Assembly: GCF_030272615.1 (NCBI RefSeq)
Contig: NC_081409.1
Location: forward strand, 245,355,502-245,419,501
Length of the DNA: 64,000 nt
Reading direction: 5' to 3'
From: Cryptomeria japonica
Taxonomy: Eukaryota; Streptophyta; Pinopsida; Cupressales; Cupressaceae
A model generated the notes under the pieces. It worked only from the letters and a program-made list of their open reading frames with translations, did not search any database and was not told the origin of the DNA. This document shows positions 24,881 through 35,957 of the stretch, in pieces. A program made the position numbers and the translations under genes. Position 1 is the first letter of the stretch, and each line of letters begins with the position of its first letter.

Positions 24881-25570
24881 AAAGTGAACAAAAGAATGCA
24901 AGGAAAACAAAGGAATATGCAAAAAAATCTTGATGACAAGAACAAAAGGACCAATCTCTTGTACAGTTGTTGCCGATCATCTATCTATAGAAATTGCGCC
25001 CGCTTCCTCCCAATTTTCGCACCATGAGCCCGCTTATAATGATGGCGCATAATTTTTATTTTTTTAAAATACCACGTGTTCATTAGAATTCCGACGTGAA
25101 ATACGAAATTTGCACTATCGACAAAAGTCAACCCGATGGTAACACACAAGTAGAAGCATGTGATCGGGATAGAATATGCCGATGAAGTCCATCGACAAAA
25201 TGCACACTAGCGGCAATGGAGAAATCTTGTATTGCAGATAGTCGATGATGCTATCGGTAAGACTTATCTTGATGGACACTGGCAAAAGTAAAACGCATCG
25301 ACAAAGGTTAAGACGATAAAGGGTCAAAGCTTATGCTGAGGAGATATAACGTATTAGGAGGAGCTATGCTGAGGGAAAAGACATTAGGGAAATTATGCCC
25401 ATCGCTTGAACACATTTTAAGCTATCCCGATGCCTGATGAGACTAGTGGGATAACTCGCATCGGTCAGCAGGAAGAGAGGTCATCAGCTTATGTTATCCC
25501 GATGAGTAAGAAGAAATCAAGAAGCTGTGAAAATCATCATACCAACATATGCCGATCAATAGATAAAATC
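24881..25570. other. spacer with scattered 'ccgatg/catcgac' words; no gene
   Basis: No sustained frame. The 5-mer pair ccgat/atcgg recurs more than ten times between 25125 and 25510 at irregular spacing. It is probably part of an unrecognised repeat family together with the duplication that follows. Confidence 0.3.
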
Positions 25571-25800
25571 CGTGAAATTTGAACACGTCGAAATTCTGAC
25601 AAACACGTGGTAATTTTTGAAAAAAAAAAAAAATCCGACAAAACAAAAGAAATCCCATAGCTCGTCGAAAAGCCGCTCCAAATTCGTGAAATTTTAACAC
25701 GTCGAAATTTCGACGAACATGGGGTAATTTTTGAAAAAAAAATAAAATCCGACAAAGCAAAAGAAATCCCATAGCTCGTCAAAAATGTTCGTCGGAAAAC
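25571..25800 (+). repeat. tandem duplication, period 114
   Basis: The unit cgtgaaatttgaacacgtcg (25571) recurs at 25685 as cgtgaaattttaacacgtcg. Both continue through an A-run, 'aatccgacaaa' and 'aagaaatcccatagctcgtc'. The copies differ by roughly a dozen positions. Confidence 0.8.
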
Positions 25801-26462
25801 TGCTCCAAATGTACTAGGGACTCATTACTTGGCAAGGTTATTCAATAAGTTTTAGTGGTCATGTGATTATAAGGTTTTATTCATTACCTCATGTTTTTGT
25901 CACTTCCTTTGAAGATTTGGTTAATGATTTCATTATAATATTGAGCCTAAGGCATGTCCTCTTCGTCTTGAAAGAGAATCATGAAAACTATGAGCCAATT
26001 ATAGAAAATTTTAACCATACACAAAAATAGATAATGAAAAGTAATACACAAAGAACACCCAAATTTACATGAAAAACCTAATAATGTATCAAGAAAAAAC
26101 CACAAGAAAAGGTTTTACAATATTTTATTATCTATGTATAATAAACTATTAAATTATAAACCTCCACCCATCCTTTAAAAATGTGCACAAATATAATTAA
26201 ATTAACTTCATTTTTTTAATTGAAAAAATAGAAATTAATTACAAAAGAAAGTAGACTTGCAAAGCCGCAACAAAGTTAAGCTCAAATTATTTATTCTCTT
26301 AATAAACTATAACCATAACATTTATTAAAACATTACCAAAAACTGAACCTTGTCATTATTCAAAATTGGAATTTTCTCCCAAAGAAATTTAGTTGCACGT
26401 ATGTGATTGTCGGATGCTAATATTAAAATTAAAATTAGTTCAATTTTTAAGTTTTGGAAATT
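25801..26462. other. A/T-rich spacer; nothing recognised
   Basis: No sustained frame or repeat structure seen in either strand. Confidence 0.4.
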
Positions 26463-27217
26463 TGACTTGGTCGATTTGGAACTACCCCTATTCCCTCGGG
26501 AGGATAAATTCATTTGGAGATGGAACCCAAGTGGGGACTTTTAAGTTAAAATGATTTACCGCAACCTTCTTAGGGATAACAACTCCCCTGATTGGTGGAA
26601 GGAAGTTTGGAACCCCCACCTCATCCCTAATTTCTTTTGGTGGACTGCCCTTCAAGACAAAACCCTCACCCAAGACAACCTCTCCAAAAGAGGTTTCCAA
26701 TTTCCTAACAGATGTGTCAGTGATGTGTAATGTGCAAATTGGATGAAGAAAATGTTCCTCATTTACTCTTGCATTGTGCTTTTTCTATAATCCTTTGGGT
26801 GATGTTTTGCCTGAACTTTAATCTTTATTGGACCATGAATGAGGATTTGACCCACCTGATGCAGGAATGAGAGGGTTCAACTTCTAATCCCTTGATTCAC
26901 CAACTATGGAGGCTAATACCACTACACCTGGGCTGGTGCATTTGGAGGAAAGGAATAACATGATCTTCCTTGGCGTTGAAACCCCTACAAAGATAGTTCT
27001 CAGATCCTTCCTCAAGCTCCTTTTGGAGAATATCTATGTTACAATTGTTAAACCTCCCCCCAACCCTCCCTCTGTTAGTGACATTGAGTTAGCTTTTCAA
27101 TGGAACCACCCATGCTCTTTTGTATCCTTTGATAACTCCAAGCATTTGCTTGGAATGAATACCAAGTGGTCACCACCTTCCCTTGGTTTCTTCAAGCTAA
27201 ACTTTGATAGTGCTACC
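26463..27217 (+). pseudogene. LINE1 ORF2: zinc-binding domain and start of RNase H
   Basis: 5'-truncated LINE. Reading gives EDKFIWRWNPSGDF, then LIPNFFWWTALQDKTL, then LSKRGFQFPNRC, which is the zf-RVT region. After a frame change follow CKLDEENVPHLLLHC (about 26734-26780) and HLGWCIWRK. An RNase H start follows in another frame: SLGFFKLNFDSAT, ending at 27217. The next base begins the LTR of the Tat-like insertion. The codons resume at 34979 in the same sense, so this and 34979-35345 are one gene split by the insertion. Several stops and at least two frameshifts show it was dead or has decayed since. Confidence 0.75.
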
Positions 27218-28413
27218 TGTAAAGCAGAAAATCGAACCCCAGGTGTTCCCCCCACTCCAAGGAGAAAGGAGGTCACTAGGATTGACGGTTTTCACTTAGG
27301 AGAGACTTTACATTCAAAAGAGGGGTTGAAACCCACAAGATCCAATCCCACACAATGCAAGATTGGATGTTGAATGAGTTTCAAGGGTTAAGACAGCAAG
27401 GCTACCCTCTTTTGTAAAGAATGTAGATAGAAGGATTGACCTAGGAGTGCATGTAAAGTGAGAAGGATTCGCTTATAAATAGAGATAGGAATATGAGATG
27501 AAGCTGCGGACCTGGAATTAGCAGTAAAATATCGAGACGACGCTGTCCTGCAAATTTGAGCGAAAGTTGACGGGACGATGGCGCCCGACGTGCACACGGT
27601 CCTCCGAAAAATCCGCGAAATGAAGGGGGATCTGTTCGTCTCTACACAAGGATTCCAGATCTTCAATTACAGCCATGTACCTGCAACCTACACACAGAAA
27701 AGAGAGGACGATTGGGGGGTTAGGGATTAGGGGTTTGCCTTTAGGTCAAACCCCGGTTTTGGAATTAACCAAGAAATGAGAATGCTGTAAATGTAAATGT
27801 TTGTAATGTAAACAAGTATTGATACCTTGTTGTAAGAATGTTTGTATTCTTACATGAGAAGGTGTAAATGTTGTTGTATGTTGTATGTTGTAAGTTGTAT
27901 GTGATCTCCTCTTCAATGGTTGAATCCTTGTCTTGAATGCAACACTTAGCCTTGAATGGAGACTTAGAATGATCAATTGCTTGAAGGAATGCTTGAATGC
28001 TTGAATGTTTGAATGTTTGCCTAGCGCTTCCGCCTCTTGTACACACATATCCTTCCTCCCCAAAATGGGAGAGGAAATGTAGTTTATATACTTGTCAATT
28101 AGGGTTGAGAGACTGATTTTTTCTGACCTTAGGCCGACCTAGAAACATTATTTTCCGAATTGCAAACTTAAAGACCCGCGGCCCCATAAGAGACCGGGCA
28201 CAAAATAGGGCTAGGGACCAGGGCGTTGGGCGCCATGGTCCCACCTCCCGGGACAACAGGGTGCAAGGAAGGATCAGACCATGGTGCAGAAAAATGCAGT
28301 TTTTGATGTCATAAACAGGTTTCGGGGTCTCCATTCAGGTTCAGTGTTGCGTCGCCATCGTGAAGACCCAAATGCAGTCGAAATTGCAAGTGTCGCAATT
28401 TTAGGATGCTACA
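27218..28413 (-). repeat. 3' LTR of the Tat-like element
   Basis: On the minus strand it begins TGTAGCATCC and ends GCTTTACA. A TATA box on the minus strand (gtatataaac, 28091-28082) precedes the likely transcription start. It contains a short 'gcttgaat' tandem run (about 27980-28020, plus-strand wording). It also carries the 'gtgcacacggtcctc' module (27590) that recurs in the element's leader. Confidence 0.9.
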
Positions 28414-28430
28414 TTTAGCCCCCACTTTAG
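28414..28430 (-). promoter_or_regulatory. polypurine tract of the Tat-like element
   Basis: Minus strand reads aaagtgggggctaaa immediately before the 3' LTR start (TGTAGC). This is the expected site for plus-strand priming. Confidence 0.8.
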
Positions 28431-29153
28431 CGGGAGTATAAGCCCATACTTCTGGTAAAGTACAAGGAAACAACATTGAAAGACTTTCACCGCGTCAAGG
28501 AGGCAAGATACACCAAGCCCCCAGTGGACTAAGGATCTTACGACTTCGATTGACAAAGTAAAAGGGAAGATCACGAGGGAGAACCATGACTGTCAGTAGT
28601 AAGGTTCTCTCACTACGAGTCATGCAAGAAAAATACCAAAAATTTTCAAGGCAACGCTAAGTTCGCCAAGAAGTTTTTAGGAATCTTGAAGAGATATGGA
28701 CGGGGTGTATGCCCCCCTACGTTAAAGCGATCGCACACGCCTCATCGGGGTTGAGTGCTTTTAGGTAGTGATACACATAAGAAATGAGAAGGGAAAGGAG
28801 CACGTTATCACAAAGATTTAGCCCCCCAAGTGTGAGATAAACCCAAGGATAATAAACACAAAACACAAATCATGAGGTGACTTCGCTTTCCTCGGGGTCA
28901 GTATGTTGTATGATAATTCATGTATATCATATGTATGTATGCATAATTGTTCTTCATTCCCCAATCAAGGAAGGTCACCTAGAAGAAGGGAACACCTATG
29001 TCTTTTGAGTCAACATGAGAGAGACCAAAAGAGATCTCAATGCTTTGCGTCGTCCTCAAGTAGACAACACTAAGGACAACAAATAGAAGAATGAGAATAA
29101 CACATAGAAGAAGTAACAAAAGAGAGGAGGAGAGAATCTGCTATGCTAATGAA
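28431..29153 (-). other. untranslated 3' region of the Tat-like element
   Basis: About 720 bases lie between the end of the gag-protease frame and the polypurine tract. No sustained minus-strand frame is present, and in particular there is no remnant of RT or integrase. Confidence 0.6.
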
Positions 29154-32100
29154 CTAGTCTAGCACGTCATCCACCCCCCGATCTTGCTGATCAATATTTC
29201 GGGAAGGCAGGAAACACGCTAGAGGAGGAACATTCAACACAGCAGATGGAGCTATCACAAGATCCAAACAAGGGCTATGTTCATGTTCCAAGCCACGTTG
29301 TTCTTGTCTAGGAGCTAGGATAAGTGCTTTAGAAAATTCGTTAGATAAATGGTTATCAATATCAACAAATTCATATTCACTATCAGAAGCAAGAGGAGTA
29401 ACATTTTCATCATGAATAACATTTTCATCTATATCATCATCAAGATTTATAAAAATAGGATCTTTAACTCGCACAGGATCAAAACCATCATGCATCTTAT
29501 GTTTAGGAGATTTTGGCTCAATTTTCGGCTGAGGAGAAAATGGAATAATACTAGCTGAAGGTGTTTTTGGGGATTGCAAAGTTTGAGAAGTAGCTGCATG
29601 AGCTCTAAGACGATGCTTTCGTCGGCGTTCGCGCGGAGAACGATTTCATCTAGTCTTAGTAGGAAGTTGAGGAGATTGAGGAGGAGGAATGTTCTCATCC
29701 TTATCACTTGGGTGTTTAGGTTGTGGTTTCTTAGGTTGGATAATAGGAGAAGAGGAAGGTCTCTTCTCTCTATAAAAGGAAGGAGGAGGAACTGCTCCAT
29801 ATAAAGGAGGAATATTTGGTTTAGGAAGGAGACCAAGTCCATCATGACAAGGAAGTATAGGTCTACTGTTAGAAAGTTTATCAGACATAGACATAGTCAC
29901 ATCCATAGGAATGGGTTGGGAATCTTCTTGAGGAAAGACATTAGTTTTATCTTTCAAAGGAAGAACTTCCTTCTCAAGAATGATAGGAATATCAAGTTTG
30001 GGTGTTGGAGGTTCACTTAGAGATAGGATCATATCTTTTTTCCACTTTTGATAAGATTTGAAAAGATGATCACTTCGCGGTGGAAGAGATTGGAATTGTT
30101 TAGGCCAAAAATAATCAATAGGAACGCTAGAAGTTCTTTCAACTGGTTTAAAGAGACTATGATTGACAGTAACAACTTCACCATTATGGGGAAATTTCAA
30201 ACACTTGTGAATAGGAGAAGCAATAGCTTTCATGGAAGATAGCCAAGGATAGCCTAGCTTCACACGAAATTGTTCGGATGAAGGAATAATAGCAAAGCTC
30301 ACATCAAGGGATTTGTTATGGACCTCAATAGGTAATGTAATAGAACCAATTGCAGGAGAAGAAAATGCATCAAATAATTTCACAACCACATTTGTTTTGT
30401 CATAGATCACTTGATTCAATTGCAAAGTAAAAAGGAATTCTTCAGTAATAACATTAACCATGCAAGAAGGGTCAATAAGCACTCCACGGCAAGGTGTATT
30501 CTTGACTTTTGCAACTATATATAAAGGACCATAAGGTGCCCTGATAGTTTCACTAGAATCAAATGTGATGGAAGGTTCTTTAGGGATTTTCTGTTGCTCT
30601 ACAAAGTTAATCACATTTGGAGTCATAGACACGAGACTATCAGGCGAGAAAGAGGAATCATTAGTCTCAATCACATTAGAGGTATGAGAAGGTAATGGAT
30701 CAGTAAAAATCTTAAGATTTTGGTTAGGAGGAGCTACAAATGTGTTGCCTTTATCATTCACTCGTGAAACAGAGATAGTATTATTATCAATCAAATCTTG
30801 AATTTTACCCTTTAAAGCAAAACATTTTCCAGTATCATGCCCAGGTTGACGATGAAATTGACAAAAAGATTTGTTATCAAAATAGGGTGAATTAATCTTT
30901 GTAGGATCGATTTGCTTTATAGGAGGGAGAGTAAGCACATTTTGTTCCAATAACTTATTCATAATACTATGCAATGATTCATTCAAAGGAGTAGACTTTC
31001 TCTCTTTCTTGAAAAACTTAGAAATAGGAGGCACACCTGATGCTGCATTCACATTGTTGTTGATGATGTTTTCATTAACGAACCCTCTGTTCGGTTTAAA
31101 CTTCCCAAATGGTTGTTGACTACTATCACCCTTATCACTCGGAGCCATAGGATTTGCTTGTTCCATTTGACTCACAGTCAGTTGATAATTGTGAAGAGTT
31201 GCACACAATTGTTGGAAAGAAGTAAACTCAGAAAACAAAAGTTTTTCTCTAATATCTTTTTGTAAATTAGAAATAAAGATTCTTTGAATATCATTGTCAG
31301 GTACTGGAAAAGAAATTTGAGCACCCAAATGCTTATATCTACCAATGAAATCAGTCACTTTTTCTTTAACACCTTGTTTACAATGCATTAAATCAATCAA
31401 AGTAACTTTAGGACTTATATTGTTTTGAAATTGTTGAATGAAAGCATTTGCAAGTTATTGGAAAGAAGTAATAGAATAGGAAGGCAACGAGCAATATCAT
31501 TGTAGGGCCTTATCTCTTAATGTTCTAGTAAACAGTTTTGCAAGCAACCTTTGGTCATAATTAAAATCGGTACATATTGTTTGAAAGGTCTTAACATGTG
31601 CTAGGGGATCACCTTTACCATTATAAAGCTCCAACTGTGGGATTTCAACATGTTTAGGTGGGATAGCTCGAACAATGTCAAGAGAAAGTGGGCTCGCAAA
31701 GTCAAATGTGGGCACACTAAACTTAGATTGATTCATAGAGGCAATTTGTTGTTGTAAAGAAGAGATAGTTTGCGCAAGATTGTTAATGGTCACTTTAGTC
31801 AAAGAGTTCATATTAGACATGTTAGATTGTGATGGAGGTATTATGTTATTGAAAGAAGGTATTGATTGAGAGTAAGGTGGCGGGACACTATGATGGTTAG
31901 TCATAGGAGATGATTGGAAAAAGGGAACACTACAAGGAGGAATGGAATGATTAAATGAATTGTCCCCTTGCGTCATGTTCATTTGTGGAGATGTAATAGG
32001 GACAGTCATTGAAGGAATGAATGAAGAAGTCGGATTGAATGAAGGAAGAGGGTTGATTGAAGAAGATGGATTGCCCCCATGACTAGTGATCATAGGTGGA

Positions 32101-32597
32101 ATGTTTTGTATTGAAGTAGTCATTATGTTTGATGTAAAAGTAGGTATACTAGCAATAGAAGTTGTTAAAGGAATAGAATGGTTGACTTGACTAGGAGGTT
32201 GTGTATAACCTAAAGTTTCGGCACAGCTCTTCATAGGCATCACATTCGAATCCACAATGTGTGCAATACCATGCAAAATATCAATTCCATTCTTATCACT
32301 TTGAACCATACGTTTTAGACCCTCAATTAATGAAAGAGCTTGACTATCAGGATACTCATGAGACATCCATTGCTGAAAATCATCAAATTGGTTATCCAAT
32401 TTCGAAAGTTGTTCTACAGAAACCTCATGGAGAGCTTCTTCATCATTAAGAGGATTAGAGGAATTACCCGTGTCCTCATTAAAAAGGCCATTCAAATTAG
32501 GTTCCATCTCCTCGGTAATTAAACCTTGGAAAGACTTAATTCTAAGGCTTCGTCTAACGGGAATAGTGTAAGTAGGGCTTATTGTTGTAAAACTCAT
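29154..32597 (-). pseudogene. Tat-like gag-protease polyprotein, three in-frame stops
   Basis: A single frame of 1148 codons from ATG at 32597 to TGA/TAG at 29154, broken only at 31499-31497 (TGA), about 31458 (TAA) and 29648-29646 (TGA). Each replaces a codon one C-to-T or G-to-A step away. In order: an acidic N-terminus; a Pro/Ser/Thr-rich linker (about 32150-31830); the gag core (LYNGKGDPLAHVKTF, then DLMHCKQGVKEKV); a CHHC-type knuckle, CQFHRQPGHDTGKC (about 30865-30824); and a retropepsin whose catalytic Asp is at 30473-30471 in LIDPSCMVNVI. The residue after D-P is S, where relatives have G. A long Pro-rich tail contains DGLGLLPKPN. There is no polymerase. Confidence 0.85.
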
Positions 32598-33760
32598 GCA
32601 CTAAAGGGAGAGAGAAGATTTTGAATTTTAGAGGTAGCAAATTTCAATAAAATCAACCAATCTCCTAGATTTAAGCTGTTAAATGCAATCACGACAATCT
32701 CCCGAAATTTCGAAAAAAATGTCAGCGACCGTTGCGAACAGAGTGCACATGGTCCTCGCAACTTTTTTCGAAATTTTTTGGGATGAAAGCTATGATGATT
32801 TTAAAGCTAATCTGAAAAAATTGAATGATTTTACGATCTGTAGATAGGCCAAATTAAAGTTGCAATCTCAAAATTGAACCCTACCAAGAATTTTGAAAAA
32901 TGCAAATTTGAATTTTGAAAAAGAGAGGGAAACTGAAATTTTGAATTTTATGATTTTAGAGGGAATACCAAAAGCAATGCAAGCTTTAAAATTTAAAAGT
33001 TGACTCAATTTTATGCAAAATTCAATTTTGCAAGTGGAAATCAAAGTTGTTGCAATTAAACATTTAATTTCAAAAGTCACAAATTGCAAAAATTTGAATG
33101 AAGTACTGAAACTTTGAATGAACGCCAACACACTTTTCAGATTTAGGACATTAAGAAACACAATTTTGACACAAAATTTCAATTTCAACAATTTTTTGAA
33201 TGATTAGGAGCCTTAATCCAAGCAATCACTAGACCAACTTTGACTTTAATTTTGAAAGTGTTAGAATTGATGAAATCAACCAAGATTCTAGATTTTAGCA
33301 GAAAAATACAGTAAGATCTAGCTCCCAAAATTTCGGAAAAAATGTCGGGGACAGTGGCGCTCGGGGTGCACACGGTCCTCACAACTTTTTTCAAAATTTT
33401 CAGGGATGAAAGATATTATGATTTTGTTGCGGAATCCAAAGTTACAGCCGATTTGGAGATGTTTTGATCAGTGAAATTATCGGTCAAAGGTTGAATCAAG
33501 AGGGTTTTAAAAATTAGGGTTTTGACACTTAACCACTTAATTTTCAGAATTAAAGCACAAATATGAGTTGACAATTTGCAATAGAAGGGTAGATCTGGAA
33601 CAAGCATTAACAATTAAACATTTCACAAGCTCAATTACTAAAAAGAAAATTTAGGGTCTTTATGCAATTAACCTCTAAAATTTTGCAAAAGATCAAACAT
33701 GGAAATGTAATTAAGGAAGCAAATTTTTCAGATCTAACCATGAATAATCAGAATTAGGAT
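32598..33760 (-). other. leader of the Tat-like element with an internal repeated module
   Basis: Untranslated leader of about 1.2 kb. A module of about 110 bases occurs twice in the same orientation (about 32690-32790 and 33320-33425). It is marked by 'aaatttcg-aaaaaatgtc', 'gtgcacaYggtcctc' and 'cttttttcRaaattt', then 'gggatgaaag'. A third related block with the same 'gtgcacacggtcctc' core lies in each LTR. Confidence 0.6.
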
Positions 33761-33782
33761 GTTCATGTCGGGTTCACCAAAA
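33761..33782 (-). promoter_or_regulatory. primer-binding site of the Tat-like element
   Basis: Minus strand reads ttttggtgaacccgacat directly after the 5' LTR end (GCTTTACA). It begins with TGG, as expected for pairing with a tRNA 3' CCA end. I cannot assign the tRNA with confidence. Confidence 0.65.
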
Positions 33783-34978
33783 TGTAAAGCGGAAAATCAA
33801 ACCCCAGGTGTTCCCCCCACTCCAAGGAGAAAGGAGGTCACTAGGATTGACGGTTTTCACTTAGGAGAGACTTTACATTCAAAAGAGGGGTTGAAACCCA
33901 CAAGATCCAATCCCACACACTGCAAGATTGGATGCTGAATGAGTTTCAAGGGTTAAGACAACAAGGCTACCCTCTTTTGTAAAGAATGTAGATAGAAGGA
34001 TTGACCTAGGAGTGCATGTAAAGTGAGAAGGATTCGCTTATAAACAGAGATAGGAATATGGGATGAAGCTGCGGACCTGAAATTAGCAGTAAAATATCGA
34101 GACGACGCTGTCCTGCAAATTTGAGCGAAAGTTGACGGGACGATGGTGCCCGACGTGCACACAGTCCTCCGAAAAATCCACGAAATGAAGGGGGATCTGT
34201 TCGTCTCTGCACAAGGATTCTAGATCTTCAATTATAGCCGCGTACCTACAACCTACACATAGAAAAGAGAGGACGATTGGGGGGTTAGGGATTAGGGGTT
34301 TGCCATTAGGTCAAACCCCAGTTTTGGAATTAACCAAGAAATGAGAATGCTGTAAATGTAAATGTTTGTAATGTAAACAAGTACTGATACCTTGTTGTAA
34401 GAATGTTCGTATTCTTACATGCGAAGGTGTAAATGTTGTTGTATGTTGTATGTTGTAAGTTGTATGTGATCTCCTCTTCAATGGTTGAATCCTTGTCTTG
34501 AATGCAACACTTAGCCTTGAATGGAGACTTAGAATGATCAATTGCTTGAAGGAATGCTTGAATGCTTGAATGTTTGAATGTTTGCCTAGCGCTTCCACCT
34601 CTTGTACACACATATCCTTCCTCCCCAAAATGGGAGAGGAAATGTAGTTTATATACTTGTCAATTAGGGTTGAGAGACTGATTTTTTCTGACCTTAGGCC
34701 GACCTAGAAACATTATTTTCCAAATTGCAAACTTAAAGACCCGCGGCCCCATAAGAGACTGGGCCCAAAATAGGGCCAGGGACCAGGGTGCTGGGTGCCA
34801 TGGTCCCACCTCCCGGGACAATAGGGTGCAAGGAAGGATCAGGCCATGGTGCAGAAAAATGTAGTTTTTGATGTCATAAACAGGTTTCGGGGTCTCCATT
34901 CAGGTTCAGTGTTGCGTCGCCATCGTGAAGACCCAAATGCAGTCGAAATTTCAAGTGTCGCAATTTTAGGACGCTACA
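33783..34978 (-). repeat. 5' LTR of the Tat-like element
   Basis: 1196 bp, the same length as the copy at 27218-28413 and about 97 percent identical. It begins TGTAGCGTCC on the minus strand. The minus-strand TATA box lies at 34656-34647. Reading outward it is followed by the target duplication at 34979-34983 and LINE1 sequence. Confidence 0.9.
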
Positions 34979-35345
34979 CTACCAAACACTTCATGGGGCT
35001 AGCTGCGAGCAGAGGAATTTCAACATTGCACTCTAGGGAGCTTGTGGCTTCTTCTACTGGCAATTTGAATGGCTGTATTAGTAACCAGGCTGAAGGTATG
35101 GCCCTTGCTTGGGGTTTTCAAATCGCCCTCTTTATTGGAATTTGTGTTACTGATATTGAAGGGGATTCCAAACTCCTCATTGATGTTGCTAAAGGGATGA
35201 ACATAATCAACAAGTCAATTGATGGTTTTATCAGAGATATTCTCAAGCTAGTCTCAGGTATTGACTCCTTCATTATAGGTCATATTTTCAAGGAAGGTAC
35301 TAGGGTTGGTGATGCCTTGGCGACACTTGACCTCCTTAGCTAGGG
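34979..35345 (+). pseudogene. LINE1 ORF2: RNase H, second part
   Basis: Continues the frame cut at 27217 (codons for T-K-H-F-M-G follow). It carries the RVT_3-type RNase H core: NQAEGMALAWGFQIAL, then DIEGDSKLLIDVAKG (about 35152-35200), then GHIFKEGTRVGDALATL, ending with TAG at 35341. The D-S pair of EGDSK and the final D of GDALA are at expected catalytic positions. Strongly similar to the LINE2 RNase H at 50280-50770. Confidence 0.8.
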
Positions 35346-35957
35346 ACTAAGATGCTGAAGGAGTTTGAATTCCTTACCCATCAATGTTAGACTACTCCTT
35401 CAAGGAGAGTATAACACTCAGATCTCCCATGGATATCCAACTCTCCGATTTTACCCGCCCTCCTCATCTAGGTTGTGGGTGTTTCCGAAAAAGGGAGTTT
35501 TTAAATTTGAATAATCTCGACTTGGTGCCGACTGGCAACAATGATCATATGATGTTGACTGACAACTAGGCTTATATGCATGATGACCACCTCACCGTCA
35601 TCACTTGTTATTGCACTTCTATGTGTTTCTTTTAATGATGCACAATTTACTTGGGTTGGATCACATGTGACACCTCTGGAAATTCATGCACCCATAGAAA
35701 GAAAAGAGCTTGGATGGACACATGGATGTCATATTAATGATTATTCCTTAAACCTTGATTACAAGGTGACGTCATTAATCTCTAATATCACTTCGAAAGG
35801 TTGGAGTTACCCTTTGCATTCATCTCTTTGTCTGGAGGATAATCCAAACAATTATTTTGCTGTTGGCTTGTATGATTTCCCTAAGTCACATTTTTGTTAA
35901 ACCTAATCTTACTTTTACAAGACAATTTTTTTGGCTATCTTTCATGCTAAAGGGTTT
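35346..35957 (+). other. LINE1 spacer between RNase H and ORF3
   Basis: About 610 bases with no clear domain. Short open frames (35384-35569, 35580-35900) show no match to anything I know. LINE2 has a shorter spacer of about 400 bases at the same place, and in LINE3 the two ORFs overlap. Confidence 0.4.

Larger units (their letters stand above)
27213..34983 (-). mobile_element. complete Tat-like Ty3-gypsy element, gag-protease only
   Basis: Two LTRs of exactly 1196 bp (27218-28413 and 33783-34978) are flanked by the 5-bp target duplication CTACC (27213-27217 and 34979-34983). They differ at about 36 positions by my count (about 3 percent, mostly transitions), so the insertion is fairly young for this region. 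The element reads on the minus strand: 5' LTR at 33783-34978, primer site, leader, one gag-protease frame (32597 to 29154), polypurine tract and 3' LTR. No RT, RNase H or integrase lies in the 5.4-kb interior, so it needed proteins from a relative. It sits inside the RNase H of LINE1, which is therefore older. Confidence 0.9.

Noticed and set aside
27746-28334. Minus-strand ORFs repeated at 34311-34899
   Set aside because: They occur in both LTR copies with the same sequence; chance frames inside LTRs, not genes.
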